The notes below the pieces were generated by a model. It did not search any database. It saw only the letters and a list, made by a program, of their open reading frames with translations, and was not told where the DNA came from. DNA of 64,000 bases from Symbiodinium natans (Eukaryota; Sar; Dinophyceae; Suessiales; Symbiodiniaceae). Positions 30,708 to 40,490 of the stretch are shown in pieces (position 1 is the stretch's first letter; every line of letters begins with the position of its first letter). The DNA is taken from assembly GCA_905221605.1 (NCBI GenBank), contig CAJNDS010000138.1:1-64000 (forward strand), written 5' to 3'. A program made the translations under genes and the position numbers.

Positions 30708-30872
30708 GTTCCCGAGAGTAACCTGCAGGAACATGTCGCTCTTGAAAATTGGTCAAAGTATACCAGGATGCCCAGCACTACCCTTAGTTGCCCTTTCTCG
30801 CGGGGTCCGGGTTCCCTTACAAGCTCCGTACGCCAAAAAAAGTGCACCCTTTGTCATCCTAGGTCAACCTAG
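30708..30872 (+). CDS. Exon-like fragment, 55 codons
   Basis: Reads NLQEHVALENWSKYTRMPST, later SLTSSVRQKKCTLCHPRST and a stop. CTLC looks like half of a metal site, not enough for a family. Confidence 0.4.
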   Translation, partial: VPESNLQEHVALENWSKYTRMPSTTLSCPFSRGPGSLTSSVRQKKCTLCHPRST

Positions 30873-30939
30873 TCATGTCTCCTTAGGGTTTAGGGTTTAG
30901 GGTTTAGGGTTTAGGGTTTAGGGTTTAGGGTTTCAGGGT

Positions 30940-30999
30940 GCCAAGCCCAGCAGCTTCAAAGCGCTGCCTAAGACTCGCCCTCCGTGCCAGCCGGGGTTT
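30940..30999 (+). CDS. Micro-exon-like island
   Basis: Reads AKPSSFKALPKTRPPCQPG between telomere tracts. Confidence 0.3.
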
Positions 31000-31030
31000 G
31001 GGGTGTAGGGTTTAGGGTATAGGGTATAGG

Positions 31031-31084
31031 GTTTAGGGTTGAGGGGTTGAGGGGTTGAGGGGTTGAGGGGTTGAGGGGTTGAGG
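31031..31084 (+). repeat. GGGGTTGA 8-mer array
   Basis: Six units of an 8-bp variant of the telomere repeat, directly after TTTAGGG units. Confidence 0.9.
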
Positions 31085-31294
31085 GTTCAGGGTGGAGAGG
31101 TAAATCTCAATCCACCATCCCAGATTCTATCCCAGTCCAACCTCGCCACCCTCACAGTGCCCTTAGAACAACAGAGTTTGGCCCCAGACCCTAAACCCGA
31201 AGCCTTTTTGACCCCCATCATGGAAGGAAGGCCGTCTGGACACTTGATTCTTCAGGCCATTGAAGACGCCCAATCCCCAAGCGCGATGCACTGA
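31079..31294 (+). CDS. Coding-like region, 71 codons
   Basis: Reads NLNPPSQILSQSNLATLTVP and, after a CCCTAAA-derived PDPKPEA, FLTPIMEGRPSGHLILQAIE then DAQSPSAMH and TGA. The second half is the more convincing. Confidence 0.4.
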   Translation: MRVQGGEVNLNPPSQILSQSNLATLTVPLEQQSLAPDPKPEAFLTPIMEGRPSGHLILQAIEDAQSPSAMH

Positions 31295-31470
31295 ATGCAG
31301 GATTACACAACTTTGGCGCGCGTGGCGGGATTTTAGGATTTCCTCACCCTTGGCCCTAAGCCCGTAACCCTTAGGGTTTAGGGTTTAGGCTTTAGGGTTA
31401 AATAGACAAGGGCACCCTTTTTTCTCAGGTTACTCGGGGGGGCAGGGGGGGGTGGGGGCCTGAGAAGCAG

Positions 31471-31533
31471 GACCACTTCGTGCGCGGGATGGGTGCCCGC
31501 TTTCGAGAGCCCGGGGCTCGAAGACACATATGG
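31471..31533 (+). CDS. Exon-like island after GCAG
   Basis: Reads DHFVRGMGARFREPGARRHI then W, ending at TTTTGGGGTTTAGGG. Confidence 0.35.
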
Positions 31534-32137
31534 GGTTTTGGGGTTTAGGGCAGATTCGGGTTTATGGGTCATAAACACCCTGAACCCCACTTGGAAGTGG
31601 AGTAGGGTTATAAGTAGGCCAACACAGGATATGGCCATAGTTGCCCCACTTCGAACAAACCCTAAACCCTAAACCCTAAACCCGAAGCCCCCCGAAGCCC
31701 TAAGCCCTAAGCCCTAAGCCCTAAGCCCTCAACCTCACTTTAGGACCCTCCATGAAACCTCCAGCTAAACCCAAGAGGCATGACAAGGTCTCAGCCTCCT
31801 GGGCATCATACCTTAAGGACCCCCAAGAACTACTTTTGTTCGTCGTTTGCCTAAGAATCCTACAAGGGTTTAGGAGTAAGGGTGTAGGGTCTAAGGGGGT
31901 TTTGGTGCCAAGAACCCATTAAAAAAAAGGTCGGTTTGGGGCTCTCTGGGTCGGCTGCCAGGGAGGTGAAGCCCTAAACCCTGAACCGGGACTAAGTTTG
32001 GGACTGGCTCCTTCGTTCGGCACGCTCAGGCTGCATATGGGGGGGGTTTACGAGAATAGGGGACCCCCGAATATAGACCAAGAATGGTAGGATTCCCTTA
32101 TAGTAATGAAGCCAATAAGGTCCCCCCCCCTCCTCCC

Positions 32138-32338
32138 CCCCCGAATTTCGAAAAACCCCCATATGTCACAGGATCTTTGAAAGAAGTGCCGGGCATCCCA
32201 CTGAACTTAGAATCTTTTCGACTGGTAGGGGAAGACTCAGAAGACGTCCTGCATCAGGTTCGATGCGCCAACGTCTGTGCGGCCCTCAGCCACGGGGTGT
32301 TGTGCGCGGTGTTATGTCAACAGCCAACTAAACCCTAA
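32138..32338 (+). CDS. Coding-like region, about 66 codons
   Basis: Reads FEKPPYVTGSLKEVPGIPLN then LESFRLVGEDSEDVLHQVRC and ends CQQPTKP with TAA. Preceded by a C-rich tract read as polyproline. Product unknown. Confidence 0.45.
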   Translation, partial: PPNFEKPPYVTGSLKEVPGIPLNLESFRLVGEDSEDVLHQVRCANVCAALSHGVLCAVLCQQPTKP

Positions 32339-32709
32339 GCCCGAAACCCTAAACCCTAACCCTAAACCTGAAAACCCGAGCCACTGAACCCTAAACCCTA
32401 AACCCCCCCAGTAAAGCCCCCCGCTTCGGCAAAGTCAAAGGGTTTAAGGCTGTAAGGGTTCAGGGTTTTAGGGTCTAGAGTTTATAGGGGCTCAGGCTTG
32501 CTTTTCTCCTCAGGGGCTGCAGGGATGTTTACTGCTTAGGGTTTGGGGGGGGGGGGGGGGGGGGGGGGGGAAGGGTTCATGCTTCAGGGCCTTTGAAAGG
32601 GCCCAGCTTAGCAAATCTTGGGATGCTTCTGGTCCCTCAACCCTTCAACCCTTAAAACCGCAAACCCTAAACCCTGAACCCTAAACCCTTCAACCCATCC
32701 TTTGGGCAG

Positions 32710-32778
32710 GCGCCACCTCCGAAACTGTCGATTGTCGTGAACTGCGAGGACCTGAGTCTTGCCCTCTACCAGGCCTGG
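32710..32778 (+). CDS. Internal exon with clean CAG and GTAGGG borders
   Basis: Lies between GGCAG and GG/GTAGGGATTAGGG, in phase 0 at both ends. Reads APPPKLSIVVNCEDLSLALY then QAW. The downstream intron starts directly with telomere repeat. Confidence 0.55.
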
Positions 32779-32913
32779 GTAGGGATTAGGGTTTAGGGTT
32801 TAGGGTTTAGGGTTTAGGGTTTAGGGTTTAGGGTTTGGTGTTTGGGGTTTGGGGTTTGGGGTTTAGGGTTTAGGGTTTAGGGTTTCCCTAAAACCCTGTA
32901 AAGGCATCCCGTC

Positions 32914-33021
32914 ATGGCCCCCCAGGTTGTCCCCTGCACTTCGACTTTGGCGTCTAGGGTGTTTGGCATAATGCCGCCTGCTGTTCACAGGAATAAGCCC
33001 TGGGTTCCTCAAGGGTTCTAG
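32914..33021 (+). CDS. Small ORF, 35 codons
   Basis: ATG to TAG: MAPQVVPCTSTLASRVFGIM then PPAVHRNKPWVPQGF. Could be a terminal exon. Confidence 0.3.
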   Translation: MAPQVVPCTSTLASRVFGIMPPAVHRNKPWVPQGF

Positions 33022-33153
33022 GAACTGGCGAGCTCACCTAGTGAATTGGCCACTGGAAGTTTAGGGTTTAGGGTTTAGGTTTGGGGTTTAGGGTTTAGGG
33101 TTTACGGCAGCCTCAGTCCGTGGTTAAAAAAAGGGTTTAGGGTTTAGGGTAAA

Positions 33154-33240
33154 GTCGCCAGCCAAAATCCTGAATCTGCCCCAGCCTGTGAGAAACAGCA
33201 AGCCTGCCAATCCTTGAGCCTGAAGAGCCCTAACTCATAA
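33154..33240 (+). CDS. Terminal exon-like fragment
   Basis: Reads VASQNPESAPACEKQQACQS then LSLKSPNS and TAA. Confidence 0.4.
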   Translation, partial: VASQNPESAPACEKQQACQSLSLKSPNS

Positions 33241-33300
33241 AGTATTGCTCAGAGCTCCAAACCGTAAACCCTCAATTCAACCCTAAACCCTAAACCCTAA

Positions 33301-33372
33301 TTCCGCAAGGGCTTCGACTTTGACCCGGGGCTGCGAAATCGCAGCAAGGAGCCACTGCCAAAAAAAGAGAAC
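33301..33372 (+). CDS. Exon-like island
   Basis: Reads FRKGFDFDPGLRNRSKEPLP, between CCCTAAA and TTTAGGG tracts that face each other. Confidence 0.35.
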
Positions 33373-33663
33373 AGACAGGGTTTAGGGTTTAGGGTTTAGG
33401 GTTTAGGGCTTAGGGCTTAGGGCTTAGGGTTTAGGGTTTAGGGTTTAGGGTTTAGGGTTAGGGGTTTAGCATTTAGGGCTTAGGGTGTAGGAGTGTAGGA
33501 GCTTAGGAGTGTAGGAGTTTAGGCCCCTCAAGCCCTGAAATCTTATACGTACCCAAGGTACTCTAAGACCCCGGAGTGCCACGGGCTCCCGATTTCGGCC
33601 CTGATTCCAGTTTGGCACCGAGGCAGCCAGGGTTCGGGTTTCGGCTGGCGAGGGCTTTTGAGG

Positions 33664-33804
33664 TTCAGGGTTCAGGGTTCAGGGTTCAGGGTTCAGGGTT
33701 CAGGGTTCAGGGTTTAGGGTTTAGGGTTTAGGGTTTAGGGTTTAGGGTTTAGGGTTTAGGGTTTAGGGTTTAGGGTTTAGGGTTTAGGGTTTAGGGTTTA
33801 GGGT
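33664..33804 (+). repeat. TTCAGGG block fused to TTTAGGG array
   Basis: Seven TTCAGGG units pass abruptly into about thirteen TTTAGGG units. Confidence 0.95.
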
Positions 33805-33893
33805 TGGGTTTGGGTATTGGTGGTACCTGGTACTGGTACGCCCCCTTGATGGAACCTCTTGTTAAGTATGTTTCCAGGGTCCAGTCTCAACAG

Positions 33894-34661
33894 GTAACTT
33901 TTTTGACCCAACTCTTCGGTCTCAACATTCCAGAGTGCCTGGGCAAAGAAGCAGCAGTCTTCCTGCACCGGGTCCGACGGCGAACTGTGTTGCAGGTCCT
34001 GGCTCACGAGCCCGAGAAGCAATGGGTTGCCATTTGGTGTAAACGCAAGTGGTCGTATCTGGGGCATGTGTTGCGGATGAAGGAGTCCGCGCTAGTTCGG
34101 CAAGAGGTCCTTTCAATGAGCAGTCTCAAGCAAGCGCATCCGGGACCTCTACACCACATCCTGCGATGGGGTTGCACCACAAGCGGCAGGGACACCGCTG
34201 CGCTCACAGCATTGGCGCAGGATAGGGAGGCGTGGATTGCAGACTTTGACAGTCGTAAGCAAGCCTTTCTACATGTACACCCAGTTCTACATGCTATTTC
34301 CACGAATCGTTGGCGAGATGTTTTCAGACTAGAGGTTCCCTGGCGGCTCGGGGTGTTCGTGCGGTGCGTGGGGGACGCCTACAGCATTCACTGGCTCCAT
34401 GTGTCGGAGGGTTTTCAAACCTTCTCGCGGACTGGCACGCTGGAACACGTAATTATCACCTGGGTGCAATGGATCCAGTTGGAGTTTTTGGGTTTGCTTC
34501 TGGATTTCCATATGCATGAAGATCTCCTCCAAAGTCAGGGCGACGTCTTGCTTGAACTCCATGATAGCATCTATTCCAGTCATCGATATGTTTGTTCTTT
34601 CAACAGTGTGCCCCCGCGTATAGCTCGTAAGATGATTTCCTTAGTTCAACATTCAGACTGA
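33894..34661 (+). CDS. LINE-type retrotransposon ORF2 C-terminal fragment
   Basis: A 285-codon frame opens at 33,804 in telomere repeat; the part from about 33,894 is protein-like. WCKRKWSYLGHVLRMKES, followed about 50 residues later by ALAQDREAWIADFDS, matches the arrangement I know from the region after the reverse-transcriptase domain of non-LTR elements (KW.W.GHVLR then DR..W). No YxDD palm, endonuclease or poly-A tail is seen, so it is a 5'-truncated remnant. A later CVGDAYSIHWL faintly resembles an RNase H-type segment. Telomere repeat abuts its 5' side. Confidence 0.65.
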   Translation, partial: VTFLTQLFGLNIPECLGKEAAVFLHRVRRRTVLQVLAHEPEKQWVAIWCKRKWSYLGHVLRMKESALVRQEVLSMSSLKQAHPGPLHHILRWGCTTSGRDTAALTALAQDREAWIADFDSRKQAFLHVHPVLHAISTNRWRDVFRLEVPWRLGVFVRCVGDAYSIHWLHVSEGFQTFSRTGTLEHVIITWVQWIQLEFLGLLLDFHMHEDLLQSQGDVLLELHDSIYSSHRYVCSFNSVPPRIARKMISLVQHSD

Positions 34662-35048
34662 GCGTGTTGCCACGAGAGCGACGAGCTCGACCAGGCGCGC
34701 TGAGACAAGCCTGTGCAAAGGGTTGGGTTTGGGGTTTACGGTTTGTAGGGTTTGGGGTTTGTTGGGCGTAGGTTTCGGGTGGGTGGTGGGGCCCGAGGGG
34801 TGGTGCTGTGCCGAAAGCCATGAAAATCCCAGGAGGCCTTCTTTGCCGAGCGCCAGAGCCGCTCCCATTTGATGGCCAGTGGCTTAGCTCTTTTTTTGCT
34901 TTGGGGTTCAGGGTTTAGGGTTAAGGGCTTCGGCTTAGGGTTCAGGGTTCAGGGTTCGGGGTTTAGGGTTGAAGCTGATTTAGTGCAGAGCCTGGGTTCA
35001 AAAAGGGGGTCTAGGCTGACAGTCCAGTTGCAAAAGGGCTTAGGGTTC

Positions 35049-35120
35049 TGCGGAAGCAAAAGCATGTACCAGCTGCAAGACGCTGGCGCTCTGCGCGCAA
35101 AGCGACCTTCCAAGCCCTAA
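35049..35120 (+). CDS. Terminal exon-like fragment
   Basis: Reads FCGSKSMYQLQDAGALRAKR then PSKP and TAA. Two other frames are open for much of the island. Confidence 0.3.
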   Translation, partial: CGSKSMYQLQDAGALRAKRPSKP

Positions 35121-35234
35121 TACCTCAGAAGCTTTTTCTGAGACTTCTGAGGGTTTAGGTTTAGGGTTTAGGGTTTAGGGTTTGTAAGGTTGAGAGCTTA
35201 GGGCTTAGGGTTCAGGGTTTAGGTTTTAGGGCTG

Positions 35235-35333
35235 CACCATACCGAGGTGCAGTTGGAGGGCTTTGGGGCGAAATTCATGGTGCCCGACCCTCAGTGGCCC
35301 CTGGCCTCTGTTTGCGCGTTGCTGCAGCTTTAA
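35235..35333 (+). CDS. Exon-like fragment
   Basis: Reads HHTEVQLEGFGAKFMVPDPQ then WPLASVCALLQL and TAA. Strong composition; family not recognised. Confidence 0.45.
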   Translation, partial: HHTEVQLEGFGAKFMVPDPQWPLASVCALLQL

Positions 35334-35469
35334 CTTAGTATGGGCCGCAGTTTAGGGTTTAGGCTTTAGGGTTCAGGAAAAAAGGGCAGGGGGGCGGGGG
35401 GGTTGTTCTGAAATTGCCCATTACCTGTTTCTCGTAGGAATGCTTGCCCCTGAACCCAAACCCCAAGCC

Positions 35470-35613
35470 CTCACAGCTCTAAACCCTAAACCCCAAACCC
35501 CAATCCCCATACCCCAAACCCCAAACCCCAACCCCCAAACCCCAACCCCAAACCCCAAACCCCAAACCCCAAACCCCAAACCCCAAACCCCAAACCCCAA
35601 ACCCCAAACCCCA
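35470..35613 (-). repeat. TTTGGGG variant array
   Basis: About 18 CCCCAAA units (TTTGGGG on the other strand) with a few CCCCAA and CCCCAT variants. LGFGVWG frames come from this. Confidence 0.9.
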
Positions 35614-35796
35614 ACAACTAGTTTCGAAGAGCCTGCAGATGGCATGCGCAGCCCCTGGAAGCTGGATTTTCAGAGAACCCAAAACCTTTAGGGTTTAGGG
35701 TTTAGGGTTTAGGGCCCTTCTCCCTGTAGTTTGGGTAGTTCTCTAAGATAGGTTTCCTTTGGGGGTATTCTTTTTGTTGTTGTTGTTTTTTTTTTG

Positions 35797-35954
35797 AGGG
35801 GGGGGGGGGGGGGGGGGGGGGGGGCGGGTGGGTTGTGCCGTGCTGTACAGAGGATCCAAAGCAGGGACCCTAAAGTAGAGAACTACCCATATGACGCACA
35901 GCCGTGTGCGGTTTGAAATTCTCGCCAAAAATAGGGGCCGTAATAATTCGACCA

Positions 35955-35993
<39 letters not shown>

Positions 35994-36006
35994 TTTTTGG
36001 GGGGGG
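35797..36006. repeat. Poly-G and TG microsatellites around an island
   Basis: G run at 35,797-35,825, TG run at 35,958-35,990 followed by T8 and G8. No coding signal between them. Confidence 0.9.
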
Positions 36007-36238
36007 AAGGGGGGCGAGGGTTCTTATAGTTCAGTTATAGAGGAACCATAGAGAATTCTACTTGTACTTATTCCGACCCCTTTATTACATGACAGCTCTT
36101 GTCTGTGTGAACCCGGTCTTGCCACGTGCGGCATGAGGGTTGCAGGGCGCGCTTCCTCGACGGGTGCTTCAGCCTCACCTTAAACCCTGAGCGTTCCTAA
36201 ACCCTGACCGAGCAACTTTCTAAACAGCCAGGCTGAAT

Positions 36239-36294
36239 AAACCCTAAACCCTAAACCCTAAACCCTAAACCCTAAACCCTAAACCCTAAACCCT
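36239..36294 (-). repeat. CCCTAAA array
   Basis: Eight perfect units, with a short inverted CCCTAAA/TTTAGGG pair at 36,498-36,532. Confidence 0.95.
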
Positions 36295-36816
36295 GGCTAA
36301 GAAAGATAACAAAACTGTAACTTCCTGAGACACCCAGGTTTCCACCCACGCCGGTGCCGACGGGCCTGGGCCCTATCGTTCTCTGCTTTTTCGGGAGGGC
36401 TTGGGCTGAACAACCCTGAGTCCCTGAGCCCTAAACCCAAAACCCTAAAGGATCGTGCAGTCACTTTGGTGGCCAGTGCTACTGACCCGGTCACGCAAAC
36501 CCTAAACCCTAAACTAGGGTTTAGGGTTTAGGGTCCTAAACCATAATTTCAGCCTTAAACCCTAAACCGGTGATAGGTGTATACTGTTCTAGCTAATCCT
36601 GGTCGGCGAACCCTGCTTGGGATGTGCATGTGGTATGCCCAAAGCATCCCCAGAGCCACAGCAAGAAAACCGTCACCTAGCTAAAAAAAGTCTGAACAAC
36701 GCATCATAAGTTTCAGACTATCTAAGAACTTATACTTGTTAGATGAGGAGTTGCTGGTAAATTGTATTAATGTGTCCTTTTAGCGTTTGTTTTCTTAACT
36801 TTCGGTCTTTCTGCAG

Positions 36817-37106
36817 TTGCCGAATATGGTCGCCGCTCGTTAAGCTTGTTGCGCGTTGAGGATTCCAAAAGATGCACCAAAATGGCAGAATGTGTTGATA
36901 CGCATAGGTTTAATGCTCTTACAAACGCGCAATTGCGATCAGGAGTGAGGCACACACAGTTCAACCCTCAGAGCCCTCCAGTCCGAGGTTGCAACAAGTC
37001 GGTGCGCCGCGTGTTTTCTTTAGGTTTGGAGGCTTCGCGCGTTCGATACGACATCCTACAGGCCATCAATGCTTTAAAAAAACGTGATTCTATCAGTTTT
37101 TGCTGA
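36817..37106 (+). CDS. Terminal exon-like region, about 97 codons
   Basis: Preceded by TCGGTCTTTCTGCAG, a good acceptor. Reads VAEYGRRSLSLLRVEDSKRC, later MAECVDTHRFNALTNAQLRS and VFSLGLEASRVRYDILQAIN, ending DSISFC and TGA. Telomere repeats are absent from its 500-bp surroundings, which are AT-rich. Product unknown. Confidence 0.5.
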
Positions 37107-37499
37107 TAAAACTTTCAAGCCTCATAGTTTAAGAAGGCCAAGACTTCAAGAAGTGAAGCACATGTTGCTGCGGAAGCGTTCCAAGTGCACTGTGTTTGAT
37201 TGAGCCAAAGCAGACACAAGCGCAGGATGAGGCCATGCGCAGCTGTGACTCGTCGGTGGCTGCAACACTGTAGGGTTTAGGGTTTAGGGTCTAGGGTTTC
37301 TGCAATTGTTCGAGCAAAGCCTAGCAGTGCTTTTTCTGTTCCCCACCCGCCCTCCCCGGCATCATGTGCAGTTTTAAAGCACATCGGTTTCCTCTAAAGC
37401 TAGAAATTTTGAAGACCTGAAATTTAATTGTGTAAAACATTTCTGATTTTCTCCTAGGCTTCTCACAAGTTTTTCCCATGACCCAAGAACATGAGCTGA

Positions 37500-37609
37500 G
37501 GCCCGTTGGTCCTAGGCCGCTCGGCGCTTCCCGTCCCGGCGAACACATACCGCTGGCGGCTTGTCGTCTGCGCCCGGGACTTCGCCGGGGCGCGCAGCTT
37601 CTTCCCTAG
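37500..37609 (+). CDS. Exon-like fragment interrupted by a family-4 element
   Basis: Reads GPLVLGRSALPVPANTYRWR then LVVCARDFAGARSFFP and meets CTAG/GTAGGATA, the start of the family-4 element. A minus-strand frame overlaps it. Confidence 0.45.
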
Positions 37610-37797
37610 GTAGGATAACCAGGATGGGCTATTAGGCCTTAAAATCCCCATAATGAACCCTATAAAGGGCCTTTTAAAGGATCATAGGGCATAATAGCCC
37701 ATCCTGGAAGGGGGACCCTCTTCTGGCTCTCTTAAACAGGGACCCTATTCAGAGGGTCTAAATCCCCAAGGGTCCCCCTCATATATCCTATCCCCTA
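37610..37797. mobile_element. Family-4 element as putative intron, carrying nested family 3
   Basis: Starts GTAGGATA and resumes at 37,709 with AGGGGGACCCTCTTCTGGCT after the nested insertion. Ends TATCCTATCCCCTATTCTTA plus G. GT...AG ends coincide with the element ends. Confidence 0.65.
37618..37708. mobile_element. Family-3 palindromic element nested in family 4
   Basis: ACCAGGATGGGCTATTAGGC and the inverse GCATAATAGCCCATCCTGG. It splits GGATA from AGGGGGACCC, which are contiguous in the family-4 copies at 38,537 and 50,807. Confidence 0.75.
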
Positions 37798-38146
37798 TTC
37801 TTAGTATGAAACATTGCCGTCACCTTTTTTCGTCATTCCGACATGGTGCTCCGCGCATATTCTGTACTTTTTGGATTACTTCTATCAGCTGTGATTCCAA
37901 AAGCCATTGTTGCTAGCATTGCTGCAGGGCTCATCGGCCAGAGCTTCCGGGCTGGCTTGGGAAGTGAAGGGTTTAGGGTTTTAGGGTTTAGGGTTTAGGG
38001 TTTAGGGTTATTTTCAGATTCCGGGGCTCAGTGTGTGGGGTTTGGAAGAAACGAAGGACGGAACAGAAGTCGTAGGACTTCGCTCCCCATCGCCCTGCCC
38101 AAGAATCTTGCAACCAACCCCAAGGCCCTCGCCCCAAGCCCTAAAC

Positions 38147-38245
38147 CTGAAACGCAAGACGGGCGCCTGCCAGGGCATCTTAGACCGCGTCCACAAGAGC
38201 GTGTTTTCGCACGTGCTGTCGTATTTCGAGGCGACCCCTGCTTGA
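38147..38245 (+). CDS. Terminal exon-like fragment
   Basis: Reads TGACQGILDRVHKSVFSHVL then SYFEATPA and TGA. Two other frames extend through, but this one is the most protein-like. Confidence 0.5.
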   Translation: MKRKTGACQGILDRVHKSVFSHVLSYFEATPA

Positions 38246-38361
38246 AGGTTCACAGGTAGTTTAGGGTTAGGGTTTAGGGTTTGGGGTTCAGGGTCTAGGG
38301 TTCAGGGTTTAGGTTTAGGGTTTCGGGGTTTAGGGTTTAGGGTTCAGGGTTACCCATATCG

Positions 38362-38536
38362 CCCAAGCAAGGCTCATGCTCAGATTTAGCACCGAACCCA
38401 GAAGGTCCCTTTGTAGCACTATGGATCTAGGTACCCCAAAAAGCCGTACTAAGTCGGGCTTTGGGGTACCTGATTCCTGATTCCATACTAGTACGACCCA
38501 GAGCCCCACCTGCACTTGCCCATGCACCCCTCCTAG
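38362..38536 (+). CDS. Two-exon fragment around a 61-bp hairpin intron
   Basis: Exon 1 (to 38,430) reads MLRFSTEPRRSLCSTMDL plus G. Removing 38,431-38,491 continues the frame as VRPRAPPALAHAPLL up to a family-4 element that starts GTAGCATA at 38,537. Confidence 0.4.
38431..38491. other. Putative 61-bp intron with a palindrome
   Basis: GTACCCCAAAAAGCC and the inverse GGGCTTTGGGGTAC form a hairpin, followed by CTGATTCCTGATTCCATACT and AG. GT and AG are at the ends. Confidence 0.45.
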
Positions 38537-38637
38537 GTAGCATAAGGGGGACCCTTAAAGGGGAGCCCTTCTAACCCTCTTCTGGCTCTCTTCAAAAGGG
38601 CCGGTCCCCCTAATCCCATCCCCTAACCCCCACATAG
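38537..38637. mobile_element. Family-4 element
   Basis: GTAGCATAAGGGGGACCCTT at the left, GGTCCCCCTAATCCCATCCC at the right, ending CACATAG. Shares TCTTCTGGCTCTCTT with the copy at 37.7 kb. Confidence 0.65.
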
Positions 38638-38872
38638 CCGGGCCATAGTTCTCAAACCTTCTGAAGCCTTGCGCATCCTTTAGTTTGATTTGTTTCAGGT
38701 CTGATGAACGCATCCTTTAGTTTGATTTGTTTCAGGTTTGAGGAAAGCTGTTCTGTTTGCATAGTATTGTGGTTCTATGTTATTGCTCCTTTACTTGTAA
38801 TGCTTACTGTTTGCAATTATACTCAGTATTGCTGTTGTGAGTAGCATTGTAATTATCAGAAGCAGTACACAG
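38638..38872. other. AT-rich intron-like spacer
   Basis: CGCATCCTTTAGTTTGATTT is duplicated 37 bp apart (38,672 and 38,709). Rest is T-rich and ends GCAGTACACAG, an acceptor for the next island. Confidence 0.4.
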
Positions 38873-38967
38873 AGCATATCCGCAAGTCTAAGCCGTGGCT
38901 TGGGACCCCTCAGATTGAGCTATGTTTAGTGCTGGAGGTTAGGTTTGACAAACTTCCCCCAAACTGA
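38873..38967 (+). CDS. Terminal exon-like fragment
   Basis: After TACACAG, reads HIRKSKPWLGTPQIELCLVL then EVRFDKLPPN and TGA. Family unknown. Confidence 0.45.
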
Positions 38968-39255
38968 GCGCTTGGAAGCTAAACCTAAACAGGGTTTAGG
39001 GTTTAAGGTTTAGGCGTTGTGGTTCAGGTGCCAAAAACTAAACGTGCAGAGCGAAGATGCAAGGGTGGGCATTCTGGATTCTGCAGTCAAAGGACATGAT
39101 CCAGGGGATGTGAGCGGCTTTCATTGCAGAATCCGAAAACCTTCAAGCCCTAAAACCCCAACCCTAACCCCAAAGTGTCAGAGATGAGTTTCCATTGCTG
39201 AGCCTTGGAATTGCTTTAGGATTATGGTTTAGGGTTTAGGGTTTAGGGGTGTTGA

Positions 39256-39350
39256 TGCCGTGAGGACGAGGCAAAGAGACCACGTCCGAGTATGGCAGCG
39301 GCTTTCCTGAAGAAGATCTGGACAGCGAAGTCCCGCGCCCCCTCGCTTAG
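39256..39350 (+). CDS. Exon-like fragment with GTGTTAGG border
   Basis: Reads REDEAKRPRPSMAAAFLKKI then WTAKSRAPSL, ending CTTAG/GTGTTAGG. Confidence 0.45.
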
Positions 39351-39781
39351 GTGTTAGGATTTGGGGTTTGCAAAAGGGTTTAGGCTTCAGGGTTTAGGGG
39401 GTATACCCTACACCCTAAAACCTAAAGCCTTTAAGTGGTTTCCTCGTTCCTTAAACCCTTATGGCACTTCAGCGCCAGATAGATGGCGCTTTAGGGTTTG
39501 GGCTTTAGGGTTTCGGGCAAGAAGGGTTTAGGGTTCGAAACGATTTTGGAAGTCCCAAGCGTAAACCAATCCCTTATAGAAAAAAACCGGCATATGAGTC
39601 ATATGAGTGTTTAGGGTTTGGAGCTTCGGGTTTAGGGTTTAGGGTCCAAAGTATGAAAGAGCCCGCGAGAGTGCAGGCAGCTTTCGAAGGCCCCAGCTCT
39701 TTCTTTTCGTCTTGCACCTGAGACCATGGTGGTCAGATAAAGGGTTTCGGGTTGAGGGTTTAGGGTAAGAAAGCGCCCTAA

Positions 39782-39922
39782 ATGCCGACTCCATCACGAT
39801 ACAAAGCATGGCAAAACATGTTGACAGAAGATGAACGATGGGCCCTGCAAAGCTTCGCGAAATCGTGTGAAGGAATATTGAGCAACTCTCACATGCCTGA
39901 ATTCATACAAGAATCTGCATGA
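39782..39922 (+). CDS. Complete small ORF, 46 codons
   Basis: ATG at 39,782 to TGA: MPTPSRYKAWQNMLTEDERW then ALQSFAKSCEGILSNSHMPE and FIQESA. Helical, balanced, and followed by AT-richer sequence rather than telomere repeat. Could be a short protein or a last exon. Family unknown. Confidence 0.45.
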   Translation: MPTPSRYKAWQNMLTEDERWALQSFAKSCEGILSNSHMPEFIQESA

Positions 39923-40197
39923 CAAAAGAAGTGAAGACATGTTTCTTCGTCCAGGGGTATTGGGCTCTCTTGGAACTAGAACTCCTACGTAGAACATTAC
40001 AAACCAAAAAGCCCATACCTACGCAGAATCCCTCGAAAAGACCCTTGAAAGGGTTGACTATCCCAAAGGGTCCATGTGCCTATTAGTATATACTTTGGCC
40101 TAAAGCGGTTCCTATATAGTCGCTTTGGGGCCCAAGTATGGCAAAAGTACTATACTATATGGGCACATGGACCCGTAGGGTATGGGGATGAATTTCT

Positions 40198-40263
40198 GCG
40201 GCCCCTGAGAACACCTTGGAAGAGAGCTGCTCAGAGAGCTGCAAAGTCCGGCTGAAGATCGGA
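40198..40263 (+). CDS. Exon-like fragment with GTAGGG donor
   Basis: Reads APENTLEESCSESCKVRLKI then G, ending at GTAGGGTTAG. Confidence 0.4.
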
Positions 40264-40370
40264 GTAGGGTTAGAAGCCTGTTTAGGGTTTAGGGTTTAGG
40301 GTTTAGGGTTCAGGGGCCTAAGCCCTGTAAACCCTAATATCCCTATTGGCTAGAGACCGTAAACCTAAGT

Positions 40371-40490
40371 GCTTGGCGCTCGGGTCTTGAAGAATTCGGA
40401 TTCCAGGGCAAAGTCTTTGTGTGCCTGGGCCGAGGGTTTCCCTTGTTGAATTTGTTTAACGGCGCAGTTTCAGAAGGATCTATAGCCTGA
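40371..40490 (+). CDS. Terminal exon-like fragment
   Basis: Reads EEFGFQGKVFVCLGRGFPLL then NLFNGAVSEGSIA and TGA. Hydrophobic stretch in the middle. Confidence 0.45.
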   Translation, partial: AWRSGLEEFGFQGKVFVCLGRGFPLLNLFNGAVSEGSIA

